From assembly GCA_003118195.1 (NCBI GenBank), contig BEXV01000748.1:88399-113142 (forward strand): a stretch of 24,744 bases of DNA, in the 5' to 3' direction. A program made the translations under genes and the position numbers. Source of the DNA: Hemicentrotus pulcherrimus (Eukaryota > Echinodermata > Echinoidea > Camarodonta > Strongylocentrotidae). A model generated the notes under the pieces. The model had not been told where the DNA came from, did no database searches, and worked only from the letters and a program-made list of their open reading frames with translations. Below, in pieces: positions 1-10,332 of the stretch; within the stretch, counting starts at the first letter, position 1; every line of letters starts with the position of its first letter.

Positions 1-305
1 CCCCCCCCATTTCATCCTGGCGATGAGACAATGTCCATTTCGGGTAACTTTAGGTGTGTTATATGTCGGGAAAGCCTCTGGCAACTGTCGAGCAGTTGAG
101 AAAAACCCTTTTGTAACAAGTCAGAGTAAGAGCGAAAAATAATTACATTACCATGATCACTGACTTCATTACCTGTCAATATCTCGGTTGAATAGACAAG
201 TTAATTTGACGTTGATAAAAGACCCGTTCACAAATGCGTTCAAATTCATGGACCGTCAACGCCAGAGAATCCGTTGTATTCACTTGTTACGAGGTATCGT
301 AATTG
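1..305. other. unannotated DNA at the left contig edge
   Basis: The window opens with a run of eight C, mirroring the G-run at the right end, which suggests contig edges at homopolymers. No open frame, RNA gene or repeat was recognised in the rest of this stretch. Confidence 0.6.
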
Positions 306-404
306 AATGATCAGAAAGCTACAAGAAGGGCGTTAACGCATGTAGTTTATCCATGTTTTACACGGAGCAAAGTTAATTCAACGTTCTTCTGGCGCTGATC
401 AGAC
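306..404. repeat. palindromic fold-back element, copy 1 (degenerate)
   Basis: The left arm contains TGATCAG...AAGAAGGGCGTTAA (309-334). The right arm contains TTCAACGTTCTTCTGGCGCTGATCAGAC. The arms pair imperfectly around TGATCAG and AGAAG..CGTT. The right end, CTTCTGGCGCTGATCAGAC, is nearly the right end of the well-preserved copy at 6031-6105, and the following GATGTAT is shared with the copy at 7254-7324. This copy is longer than the others because of its larger loop. Confidence 0.6.
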
Positions 405-1160
405 GATGTATTACGTATTGCTATGGCAGGCAAGCCTTCTACAAGCCCGAGGATCATCATCAAGAACCATTGTAGTAGGAACTCTATAGAGTCAATGGGG
501 AATATATTCCTTAAATGCGCATACATAATGCGAACTGGTTCATTGGTTCATCAATAAATTTGTCTCGCTATCTTGGGTGAGCGGTATCCCTCATTAGATA
601 TGCCTAACATTAGTTGAGTGTTTTGCAGAAAGCTTTATAAGGAGGCAAGTATATAGACTTCATATTAAATTGGCTGTGCCATGATATTAAACTCATTTTT
701 TTTTTTGCAAGAGCTTTTCCATTTAGTTATTTTCGGTTATTCATGTAATAAGTAAGCTATTGATGACGTATGGATGCGAATTAATTATGATAATTAATTT
801 TGTAAGTATTAAGTAGTTTGGCTAATGGGCAAGCGGATAGGACATTAATATTAATCCGGTCCTCTGCCACGACAACCTTAATCCTCGACGACAGTAAATC
901 TGTGATTACTATTTAAAATACTTTTTCCTTCTTCTTCTTCTATTCCTGTTTTCCTTCTTTCTTCTCCTTCTTTTCCCACTTATTCCACTTCTTGTTCCTT
1001 CTCCCGGCCCCCCACTCAGGGGTCGGAATGACCGCATGCGTGTTGCCAAAATGTCTGGTAAAGGGGTACTTTTCGTGCGACAAAGTCCGGCCCGAGAATT
1101 GTGAAAAAAGGCGTGTATTTGACTTTCAGCCATAGATTTCTTTAAAAAGGGTTTTTTTTA
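405..1160. other. non-coding stretch, nothing recognised
   Basis: A perfect 10-bp inverted repeat with a 1-nt spacer (AATTAATTAT / ATAATTAATT, 779-799) is the only structure seen. A pyrimidine-rich tract occurs around 920-980. No credible coding frame was found. Confidence 0.5.
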
Positions 1161-1184
1161 TCTCTCTCTCTCTCTCTCTCTCTC
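1161..1184. repeat. (TC)12 microsatellite
   Basis: Twelve uninterrupted TC units. Confidence 0.98.
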
Positions 1185-2401
1185 ATCTCTTTGGACTCCT
1201 GAGAAATTATTCCGAATTTAGGGGGGTGCATTGAGTATTTTTCCCGATTAAGGGGGGTCTCCAAGGCAGGAAAAGCCCGCAAAGAGCCCGCGAAAGGGGG
1301 GTTCGAAAATTTTGGCAGTCCTCAGATAGGGGGTGTTTTCAAAAAGAGGAAACGAGCATTATGCGTACCCTAAATAACACTGAGTGGTGGGGGGCGGGTT
1401 CCTTCTTCATCATCTTCCCTTTCTCCTCATCATTCTCTTCCTTCTTGCTTCTTTTTCTCTCCATCCTACCTTTTCAATAAAGAAAGGTGCGGACATGACC
1501 CTCAACAACAACAACAACAACAACAACAACAAAAAGCCCCGGCCACTGAGTTAGTTTGTTTGTTGTTCCGTTTCTGACAAGCAATGACAAATCCTTCTAT
1601 TCATGCCATTCGCGGAAACATTCGAATGAAAGAGCCTAGGCCAACACAAAGAACGTCAATAACAGGCCTCATTCCGCAAATGCTTTCAACTTTACAACTG
1701 CTGATAGCCACACTCGACACCAGATGGAACAAATTATTGCATTTTAAAAGCCCGGAGAGCAAGATGAAAGAACATTTCTCATTGCTTTGTCGGGCAAGCC
1801 TGAGTCAATGTTTAGTGTCGAGCTCTACCATTTTAACAAGAATAAAGTGGAGACAGATTATCAAAGTCTTTCAATGAAGAAACGCTGAAAACAAATCAGT
1901 AAATTAATATCCATTTCTTACCTTCTCCGTCGGACGCGTGGGCTTGCAAAGTCTCCTCCACAATTCTCGCCTAAATCTTCCTAAATATCCAGAGCTAAGG
2001 ACGAACAATAAAATGCAACAGATTTTCCAGATGCCAAAATAATGCTAGAGCTTAAACAGTGTAGCCGGAAGGTGTAATCACGCAAATATCCAATGCGAGA
2101 CATAAATACAGACGAGAGAAGTTGTAGCTGCACTTGTTGTCGAAAGCGCGGGAGGAATAATATTCTTTCATCAGCGAGCGTTCGTGTCGCCTGCAAACTG
2201 TCCCTGCATTTATCACAGTTGTATACCGAGTTTTCGCGGTCAATGTCCCCCAATAATACAGCGTAGATGTACGTGCATATACACGTCTACAGATAAAATT
2301 GGTGATGATTGAACGCGCGCGCGCCATATTCAAAGGCAGACATTTCACAAAATAAAACTAGCAAATACATGTAGTTTACTGAAGGCTTGTTCAGATAAAG
2401 C
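1185..2401. other. non-coding stretch with G-runs and a (CAA)n repeat
   Basis: Runs of five or six G occur at 1221-1226, 1252-1257, 1296-1301 and 1329-1333, in a repeated AGGGGGGT context that looks like an old dispersed repeat. A (CAA)10 tract lies at 1503-1533. A plus-strand frame of 97 codons at 1584-1877 has no recognisable domain and no splice or composition support, so I do not call it a gene. Confidence 0.5.
1503..1533. repeat. (CAA)n microsatellite
   Basis: About ten CAA units, followed by AAAAG. Confidence 0.95.
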
Positions 2402-2465
2402 GCGGTAAACCCACAGAACTGTGAAATAAGAATGTTATTTTACAGTTCTGTGGCTTAACCACCGC
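2402..2465. repeat. 64-bp fold-back hairpin element
   Basis: The inner stem is 19 bp with one mismatch (2411-2429 CCACAGAACTGTGAAATAA against 2435-2453), closed by the 5-nt loop GAATG. The mismatch would be a G-U wobble in plus-strand RNA. An outer stem GCGGT/ACCGC (2402-2406 with 2461-2465) closes the structure, and an A-rich tail follows. It is unrelated in sequence to the GTCTG...CAGAC family. It may be a small MITE or a transcribed hairpin. Confidence 0.75.
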
Positions 2466-3977
2466 AAAAACAAAAAAACAAAAACAAACAGCGGCTATGG
2501 TTTATTTTACTTGTAAATAAATCGCAACTGCGCGCAATATAAAACTTACATAATTTAAAGTCATCTTACGTCATCTTTAAATAAACGCCGCGGTTATTGG
2601 CAAAAAGAGGGTGGCACAGAAGGTGACCAAATAAATCAAGAGAACGAGAAAAATGGGAGAGATGAAATGAAGGGAAAGGAAGGGGTGGAGTGAAAACAAG
2701 ACAAAAATAAAATGAGAATGGGACAAAATGAGAAATAGACAGAGGACAGAGAGTGGTTGTAATGGAAGTGAATAAAATTAAAGAAAGCAAATGAACAGGA
2801 TGATGACAAGACAGAAAGAATGACAGCACTAAACAACTAATGGAAAGGGCTGAACAAAGGCAAGATACTATCGTTAAAATCGTGACACGTGCGATATACT
2901 TTTGAAAGGGAATCAGTTTCCAAGCGGGAAATTGACTGATAATTGAGTTTTCAATGGATAGGATGTCACGAAATGGTACATTAGTGATGCCAGAATAAAG
3001 AGATTTCCAACGCACCGGTCGTCAGCGGCACGATATATCGCAAACACTTTCAAATAATCAACTTCAGGGCAATTTTATTCTTCACAATTAAATGGAAATC
3101 ACGTTCACATTATGCAGACCTAATTATATCATTGTCATTTAAAATAGGTGATGTACAAGGCTATTGCAATTACCATTTTTGTCTGTTTTGGAAACTGTGT
3201 TCAGAATGCTTTCAAACTACTTTGCCATATTATTTCATTCGATGTTTGAGGCTTTTTAAACGACTTGGTCTTTGGTATGCCCAAGGCATTCAGCCTTTGC
3301 TGTGAGTATTTAAGAATGGAGGGAATTTTGTAAAAAAATAATATGCAGTGTGAAAATGTGATGAATGTTGAAGAGAGTGAAAAAAAATCTATAATTACAC
3401 CTTGTGTCATGCATGCATATGTTGCAAGAGCAATTTTATAGGACGGAGACAGATAGAGAATAGGACATGCAGTGCGATAAGTAGAAAAAGAAAAAGGAGG
3501 AGGAGGAGGAGAATGAAACAAAGAAGGAGATAATGATGGTGATGATGGATGGTCGTGATAACGACGACGATTGTGATGATGACGTTAATGATGTTGAAAA
3601 GATGATAGTAAATTATTGCAAAGGAGAGGGGGAAGGATAACTCAGCGAAAAGAAGTAGAACTGTCACCGTAAACAGAAACTTCAAACAATGATGGATGAT
3701 GAACATTGTTTTACAGAAAAAAAAAGGATAAAAATAAGAATGCAAAAGGGAATTAAGGAAAGAAGGAACAGATTAGATAACACGACGGGTATCATGTTTA
3801 CGCTCTTCCATTGCTTTAAGAGCCATGATCGACTCCCCTATGGATATCTCTGCAACACACACACATTACCGCATCCTCTAGCGTCCTTCTCATTAGTATT
3901 GCCTGTCTCCCGTCACCATGGCAACGTAAAGAAGCTTTTTGATGCGATCCTCCATCTCCGAGGAATACAAAAATTGA
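2466..3977. other. non-coding stretch, purine-rich
   Basis: The plus strand is purine-rich at 2630-2830, with an AGG run at 3496-3511 and imperfect GAT repeats at 3529-3610. Open frames on the minus strand here are low-complexity Phe/Ser/Leu products of purine-rich DNA. No gene was recognised. Confidence 0.5.
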
Positions 3978-4090
3978 AAGAGAGAAAGAGAGCGATGGGA
4001 GGGAGAGCGGGAGAGCGAAGGGGGAGAGAGAGGGGGAGAGAGAGATATAGAGAGAGAGAGAGAGAGAGAAGACGGGAGAGGGAAAGAAAG
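3978..4090. repeat. GA-rich low-complexity repeat
   Basis: Imperfect (GA)n with GGGAGA interruptions; the purest part is near 4050-4068. Ser/Leu-rich minus-strand frames across it are repeat artefacts. Confidence 0.95.
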
Positions 4091-4754
4091 AAAACCAGAG
4101 GTTGCTCCATAGAGATGATTTAAGATTATAAAGCGTTGCTGGGCTACCGTCCTGCGTCTTGGGAGCAGTCGGTTGCCAAATTTCGCGATATTTTGTTGAG
4201 GAGCTTAGTGGGCCGTTTGCAACAGCAGTTGTATCCAGTTTCGTGGGTATTGAGAATACATTTTGATTGATTTTTAAGGGGATGGGCGCAACGATCTTCA
4301 AGAGTGGCCGAATTGTGATTGTTATTGGACCAATCATGATGGTGTTGGTGTATTCATGGACCTGTAGAGATGTAATTATTTCAAAAGGTTAGGAGCTTTT
4401 GATAGAATGGTGTGTGATCCTTTTCTTTTGAGAGCGTTAAGGGCGTTAATTCGTGTAATGTTAACATAAACACCAGTTTGGCTCTCAACAGACGTCAATT
4501 TGTTTTCTTCCTTTCTTTTAGCGCGAAGGTCCCAGTGCCATTCCTCCTCCCCTCCCCCTCATTCCCTCTCATCCCCCATTCTTTCCCTCCTTCTCTCTCT
4601 CTCTTCAGCTTTTGTCAATTTCGTTCGACATGTTCATCACTCCCGTCTCCCTTTAAAATAAAAACTCTTTGTATTTCTTTACCCCCAACTTTTCTCTCTC
4701 CCCCTCCCCTCTCTCATCTCCTATCTTCTCTATCATTTCTCTATCCTCAAGCTC

Positions 4755-4757
<3 letters not shown>
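4091..4757. other. non-coding stretch with a pyrimidine-rich tract
   Basis: 4500-4757 is strongly CT-rich and leads into a microsatellite. No domain-bearing frame was seen. Confidence 0.5.

Positions 4758-4793
<36 letters not shown>
4758..4793. repeat. (CT)18 microsatellite
   Basis: About 18 uninterrupted CT units. Confidence 0.97.
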
Positions 4794-4797
<4 letters not shown>

Positions 4798-5074
4798 TTC
4801 AATACACATTGATCAAATGCAACAAATATTCAACAATATGAAAAGTCACGTCATTTTTTTTGCAATGCCAATAAAATAGCTTATTTATTTTTGAAACATA
4901 TTGTGCCCAGTAACCTCACAGGCAAAGATTTTTTTTTTCACATTTTTTTCCATAGTTTTTTTTTTCCTCTCAAGTAATTTTCTTTGTTGAAGAGAATGCC
5001 ATTCAAAATATGTAATCCTAACAAGATTTGTGTACAATATATATAACAATCTAGTTTATGATAATAATCCATGC

Positions 5075-5080
5075 TTTATT
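5075..5080 (-). promoter_or_regulatory. candidate distal poly(A) signal (AATAAA)
   Basis: Read on the minus strand, the sequence is AAATAAAGCATGG, followed by an AT-rich stretch and then a GT-containing stretch (TTGTTATATATATTGTACAC), which could serve as the downstream element. It sits close to where the strand composition bias of the putative HIPK 3' UTR ends. Another AATAAA occurs at 4884-4889, so the exact end is uncertain. Confidence 0.35.
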
Positions 5081-6030
5081 TCTTGTCGGTGCGAATGGGT
5101 TTCGGTGTAATACAACACATACAACCCGACAGTACACACAAGGGGAACAGTACCGCTTTAAAGATTCAGACAATCACTATCACCCTAGTACATTCATTTC
5201 AACTTCAAATTGGCAACAAATATACATGGTTAACTAAAACTCCAAATTCTCAAAATTTTCAGGCTGAATCAAAAATCCATAAGTGGTGACCACGTTTTCC
5301 AGGTAATAATACAAGATCTGTAAGAAATCAAACACTTTAATTAATTAACAACCATGTACAGTGCAGTACCGTCAGTATTTCATGAATGTTCTAAAGTTAA
5401 TCATCATAGCTACATACGATGTATCTAATCACTTTTTCTAGGCATAGAACTGCTACCGATTATCACCTCACGATTGCAATTTCTTTCCGTACGAAGCTAA
5501 AACGAGGAAAAGGCAAAATTCGCAACAATCTCATCCTGCTAAACACTACAATCTATTATCTGTATTGCACACACACAAAATGTATACTGTCGATAAACAC
5601 AACAAAAATCACGATGAATCATATCTAATGCTAGATGACTCTAATTAACACACACACAACCCCAGATACAAACAATAACTGGATTAAAATTAAGTGCAGA
5701 AAGATTTGCAACTTCATAGCAAACAAGTCTAAGGAAAATTAAACACTTCATTCTTATTACAAAGTAGTAATACTTACATACTAAAAGTAGATTGTTAGAG
5801 GGTTCTACTTTAAAAATGAATTTCATGTTGGACGTTAATCCGATTATTAATAAAAAGAGGAATAAGTATTGATTGTTATAAATAAGTATGTAAGGCTGGA
5901 TATAAACCCACGATTAAGCATTATGAACTCGTTCAGAGTTACAGTTAAAACATTAAATATCACATTATACGCAGCATTGTCAAATTATTTCATTTTAGAA
6001 TTGCATACTCCCTCTACAGCCCAAGTTAAG

Positions 6031-6105
6031 GTCTGCTGAGCGCCAGAAGGGCGTTAGCTCTGCATTGAAATGTGGGAGCCGACGCCCTTCTGGCGCTCAG
6101 CAGAC
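6031..6105. repeat. palindromic fold-back element, copy 2 (best preserved)
   Basis: This copy has perfect 24-bp arms: 6031-6054, beginning GTCTGCTGAGCGCCAGAAGG, and its exact reverse complement at 6082-6105. After a 2-bp mismatch the stem continues with GCTC (6057-6060) pairing with GAGC (6076-6079). The element is 75 bp and nearly all stem. No target-site duplication is obvious. It lies within the putative HIPK 3' UTR, where a transcript could fold into a hairpin. Confidence 0.92.
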
Positions 6106-6784
6106 AATACACTATATAAGGCTTTAACGCTTTTCTTTATCTCTTTACATCTTAACCAATCTCACAATTTTCTTTAAAAAAACAAAATAATCAAAGGATA
6201 CAAAGTCACATCAGACTTCTTGACTAAAAATCTGTCAAACTTGAATAAGTCCCATCAACTTGGCAAAAAGCAATGAATAGACCATTCTTGTTATTATTAA
6301 TTTCATTATAGTATTGAACTGTGTTGAAAGTTTTGATCACATAACACGAAAAGGGTATATGGTAAATTGGCACAGTGTAATTCAAATATGTTTTCAAAAC
6401 TATGTGCACATGTACTACAAGATAACATGCATAACAATAATAAAACCATATGGAACAGATTGTTGGGTACCTGGTATACATGTATCACAAGTATTTATCT
6501 AATTTCAATCGAAGAAAATTGCTTGCTAACAATAAAAAATCCAATATTTACTTCTCTTTCTCTTAAAAGGCACATGCAAGAATTTCTTTCGCAAACATTT
6601 CCAAAAACACAATTGTTCAAAAGAAACAAGAAATGTCATGTTCGTTTTTCCATTACTCTTCCCAGCTCTACAAATGCTAATAATTTGGTGTGATTATAGG
6701 AATATTCATTCACAAAACATTAGAATAGAAAATAGCATCTATGATTTATGAGGGGGCATGTGACAATGATGTGAAATGAAAAAT

Positions 6785-6804
6785 GGGGGGGGGGGGGGGG
6801 GGGN
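6785..6804. other. poly-G run ending in an unresolved base
   Basis: Nineteen G are followed by N at 6804. This is an assembly or sequencing limit; the true length is unknown. Confidence 0.97.
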
Positions 6805-7185
6805 CCGCAGAAATTACTTTGTGGCATGTCATATTTTTGAGTAAGACGCCAAAGAAAAAATGCTCGAGAAGCGTTGCCTTTCACTTGCTAAATTCCAGGT
6901 ATTCAAAATCTAGTTTCCTTTCCAATTCCATTCTTAAAATGATAAAAAAAATTCCTCTCATTTAAATTGGCAGGGGGTGGGGTACAAGCTTACCCATAAT
7001 TTAAAAACAAAGATGAATGCTAAAACACCTGTTTAACATAGGTGCAATGAGTTTGTACATTGTCCTTTAATATCTACGTGTATATATATATATGTATATA
7101 AATATAATCATACATGAATATGCTGGTATAGTTTATTAAATAGTGAGCCGGCCAGAAAATTGATCTTTGTATTTCCTCAAGATTT

Positions 7186-7253
7186 GTCTGTTGATGCAAC
7201 AAGGGCCTCTAGTCGATAAAACGAATAAAGCTCCCTTCTGCCACTGAACGCAT
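7186..7253. repeat. palindromic fold-back element, copy 3 (degenerate)
   Basis: It starts GTCTGTTGATGCAACAAGGG and ends CCCTTCTGCCACTGAACGC. The arms align with the family consensus but pair imperfectly. It abuts copy 4 directly. Confidence 0.55.
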
Positions 7254-7324
7254 CATGTATTCATAGCCAGAAAGATATTAACTCGGCGTCGTGCGAGTTA
7301 ACGCCCTTCTGGCTCCAAGCCGAC
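7254..7324. repeat. palindromic fold-back element, copy 4
   Basis: The core stem AGCCAGAAAGATATTAACTC (7265-7284) pairs with GAGTTAACGCCCTTCTGGCT (7295-7314), 17 of 20 positions complementary, with a 10-nt loop. The right end CCGAC followed by GATGTAT is shared with copy 1. Confidence 0.82.
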
Positions 7325-7379
7325 GATGTATATATTAATGATGTTTTTCTGAATACACTCACAATTTCAACTCCAAATA

Positions 7380-7455
7380 GTCTGTTGAGGGCGGGAAAGG
7401 AGCAACTCCGTATTGTAGTGCGACGTGTGTAACGCCCTTTTAACTGCAAACAGAC
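7380..7455. repeat. palindromic fold-back element, copy 5
   Basis: The ends are GTCTGTTGAGGGCGGGAAAG and TAACGCCCTTTTAACTGCAA followed by ACAGAC. It has the same length and end sequences as copy 2 but more mismatches inside the stem. Confidence 0.7.
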
Positions 7456-8583
7456 AACGCGTTTTCTTGCATCATTATGGTACTGGTTGAACATTGGATA
7501 ATGCCCTGATTAATAGCAGACATTAATAAATATCAATAATATATTCGTAAAATGGTAATTCAAGCAAGGCCAGCCTGGCACAAAGCAGTTTGACAAAAAA
7601 ATAAAGCATTATTAGGAAGCATACATTTCAAATAAAATATCAAAACTTCTCTAAAGCAAACTTGGCAGATAATTCAAAAATATTGAAGTGAAATACAATA
7701 TATGCTGTTAGAAATACATAATAAATCCAAGATATGTGAATTAATCTTGGTTAAATGATTAAAGCGTTACTATCTATGTCTATTATTTGCAGTTGAGGAG
7801 TGTGTGTGCATATGACAGAGTATACTAAATAGTACAACACCATAATGTTCCCCTGGGACTAGTATGAAAAATCTTGTGAATTAAGCAACACAATCTATAT
7901 GGATATATAACTAAAAATAATTCACAGATATGGATATATTAAATTAAGAGAATTCACAACAAATTTGGTTAAAAATTCAATATAACACATCAAACTAGCC
8001 ATTTAAACCACTTAGAAAACTCGCCACGCAAAAAAAAAAAAGTCATAAAATTCCTTTACAAACACACAATATCTTCAGGGAAAGTAAATGTAACAGAGCA
8101 AAAATATGGGAAACATCAATCGATTGATATACAATACAACTCACTATGGGTAAACGACTATTTCAAACTATGTATATTAAATGCAAATATATATATGTAT
8201 ACTGACTTGAAACAAACGGACGACTTCTCGCAGAAGCTAGCTAGCTACGATTCAACAACGCTCTCAGACGAATGATAAGGAATGGATAATACTGTTATCG
8301 AAAGATACTTTAAATATTCATCATGAAAAACGTGCATGTTAACTATATTGCTGCGACAAGACAAGTCATCGTATACCGATCATTAATAAGAGACAATAGA
8401 CCTATTACAATTTTAAACCAGTTACAAATGACATCATGTCAGTTTACTACATGTATGTGACAATATTTTCTTCAAGAGCACTTCTGTACTGTATATAACT
8501 ATCTAGGCAGTGACGTATTACAGTATTATATATAGTTGTAAACATTCAAAATAGTGGGGTATTGTGGTGTAAATTGGAATTTA

Positions 8584-8847
8584 GAGAGGGGGAGAGGGAG
8601 AGGGAGAGAGAGGGGGAGAGGGAGAGAGAGGGAGGGAGAGGGGAAAGAGGGAGAGGGGGAGAGACAGAGAGGGGGAGAGACAGAGAGGGGAGAGACAGAG
8701 AGGGGGAGAGAGACAGAGAGGGGGGAGACAGAGAGGGGGAGAGAGACAGAGAGGGGGAGAGAGAGAAAGAGAGGGTAAGATAGAGAGATAGAAAAAAGAG
8801 AGGGAGAGAGAGAGAGCAACAGAGAGAGAGAGAGAGAGGGAGAGAGA
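8584..8847. repeat. GA-rich repeat with a ~16-18-bp minisatellite
   Basis: The tract is about 264 bp of imperfect GA repeat. In 8656-8765 it is organised as roughly seven units of the type GGGGGAGAGACAGAGA. In the HIPK sense it would be a long UC-rich pyrimidine tract. Arg/Glu/Gly and Ser/Leu frames across it are artefacts. Confidence 0.93.
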
Positions 8848-10324
8848 TCCAAGCTTTCTTCTTTTAAACCCTTTTGTTGGGAAAAAGACTTTGTGCCATA
8901 AAGTTATTTACCATATGTTTTCAAGTGACCATGACTTCAAAAAGGTCTCAACTTTGTTTCATAAAAATCGCCACTCATAAATTTACTGCCGTTTGTAAAC
9001 TTGGATGGATACACCGATATGTGTAAGAAGGTCTTAAATCCCTTTCATTCAAACAAACAATGACAAGTCATAATCAAATTACTGGTACTTGATTTTTTAA
9101 CCATCATAACCCAATGTTACCAGAAAGGTACATAACCTATAACCTTCAAAAATCCAAACATGGTCTTCACATACGGTACATTTTTGGATAACAACTACAA
9201 ATACCCCAAAATTCATCAATATCCATCAAAATCACAACTCTTGGATTAAAAATAACATCCATCACTTCAATGGGAAAATAGCATTGTTTTGAAAATTATC
9301 AAGAAATTCATTTCGAAAATTTTACACGCACCAGTCAAGGTAGATTTAGCCCAGCACAAAATCGATAGAGCCATTGCTAGAAATGTTGTATCAATTTGGA
9401 AGCCTATATTAGTATCTCATACATCACTACACATTATATATATATATTAATATATTCACGAAACGGAACGTCTCACTGAAACTGTCAAATGCTATCAACG
9501 CTAAATTTCTACAAAACACCAATAAAATCTGGACTAAAAATCACAGCCTAATTAATATGCCTTTGCTAATCATACCCCAAATCTAGAACACACACACAAA
9601 AAAATATATATATATTCCTAAAAACAAAACCGACACGTAAAAGTGGCAAAATGCACTTATATTGAATTGACAGAGATAAAATACAGAGTACAACACTAAC
9701 TTCAATGAAACTCAACGGCCCACTATCAAGACTAAACTTTCAATCGCTAGAAAAAGAACAATTCCGCTACATGATATCCTCATGCTAAAAATTTGCATAT
9801 ATGCAAATATATATATATTTATATATCTATATATATACTTGTACTGACAGACGCCTCGCTGATGTGCAACGTAATGACATCTTTCGAATAACCATCTAAT
9901 GTGCGTACCTTCTCTCTCTACCCCTTCACACAATACACAATATCAGGCACACATTAATAGACAAGTTACTGAAAACGCAGTTCTGATAATAGTTAACATT
10001 TTTCATAGATTTAGCACCTCAAAACAACTATCGACACGAATGAATATAATACAGGCAAAGATTCGGTAATCTGGATAGAGAAAAGAAAAAAATATATATA
10101 CGAGACATCAGTCCATGATTATAAGAAAGATACAAGCTCAAGTTCATAAAAGAACTATATACTACGCAATACCATTGAACATAAACCTAAGGCAAATCAA
10201 ACTATGAAAAACATGAAATCTGTCTGCTAAGCGTTAAATACAATCAAATCATTTCAAATCAAACACAAAATAACTACAAATAAGACTTTTCAAAGCAACT
10301 ACGGTCAGTCTCTGACGCTATTCT

Positions 10325-10332
10325 TATTTACA
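10325..10332 (-). promoter_or_regulatory. candidate Pumilio-type element (TGTAAATA)
   Basis: The minus strand reads TGTAAATA, matching the PUF-protein consensus UGUANAUA, inside the putative 3' UTR. A second match, TGTATATA, lies at 12291-12298. Such 8-mers also occur by chance in AT-rich DNA. Confidence 0.2.

Noticed and set aside
1931..1942. CGGACGCGTGGG, identical to part of a common cDNA-cloning adaptor
   Set aside because: Only 12 bases match and the flanking sequence does not continue the adaptor; chance in a GC-rich patch is likely.
3816..4337. Minus-strand 173-codon Ser/Leu/Pro-rich frame
   Set aside because: Its central part is a translation of the GA repeat; no splice or domain support.
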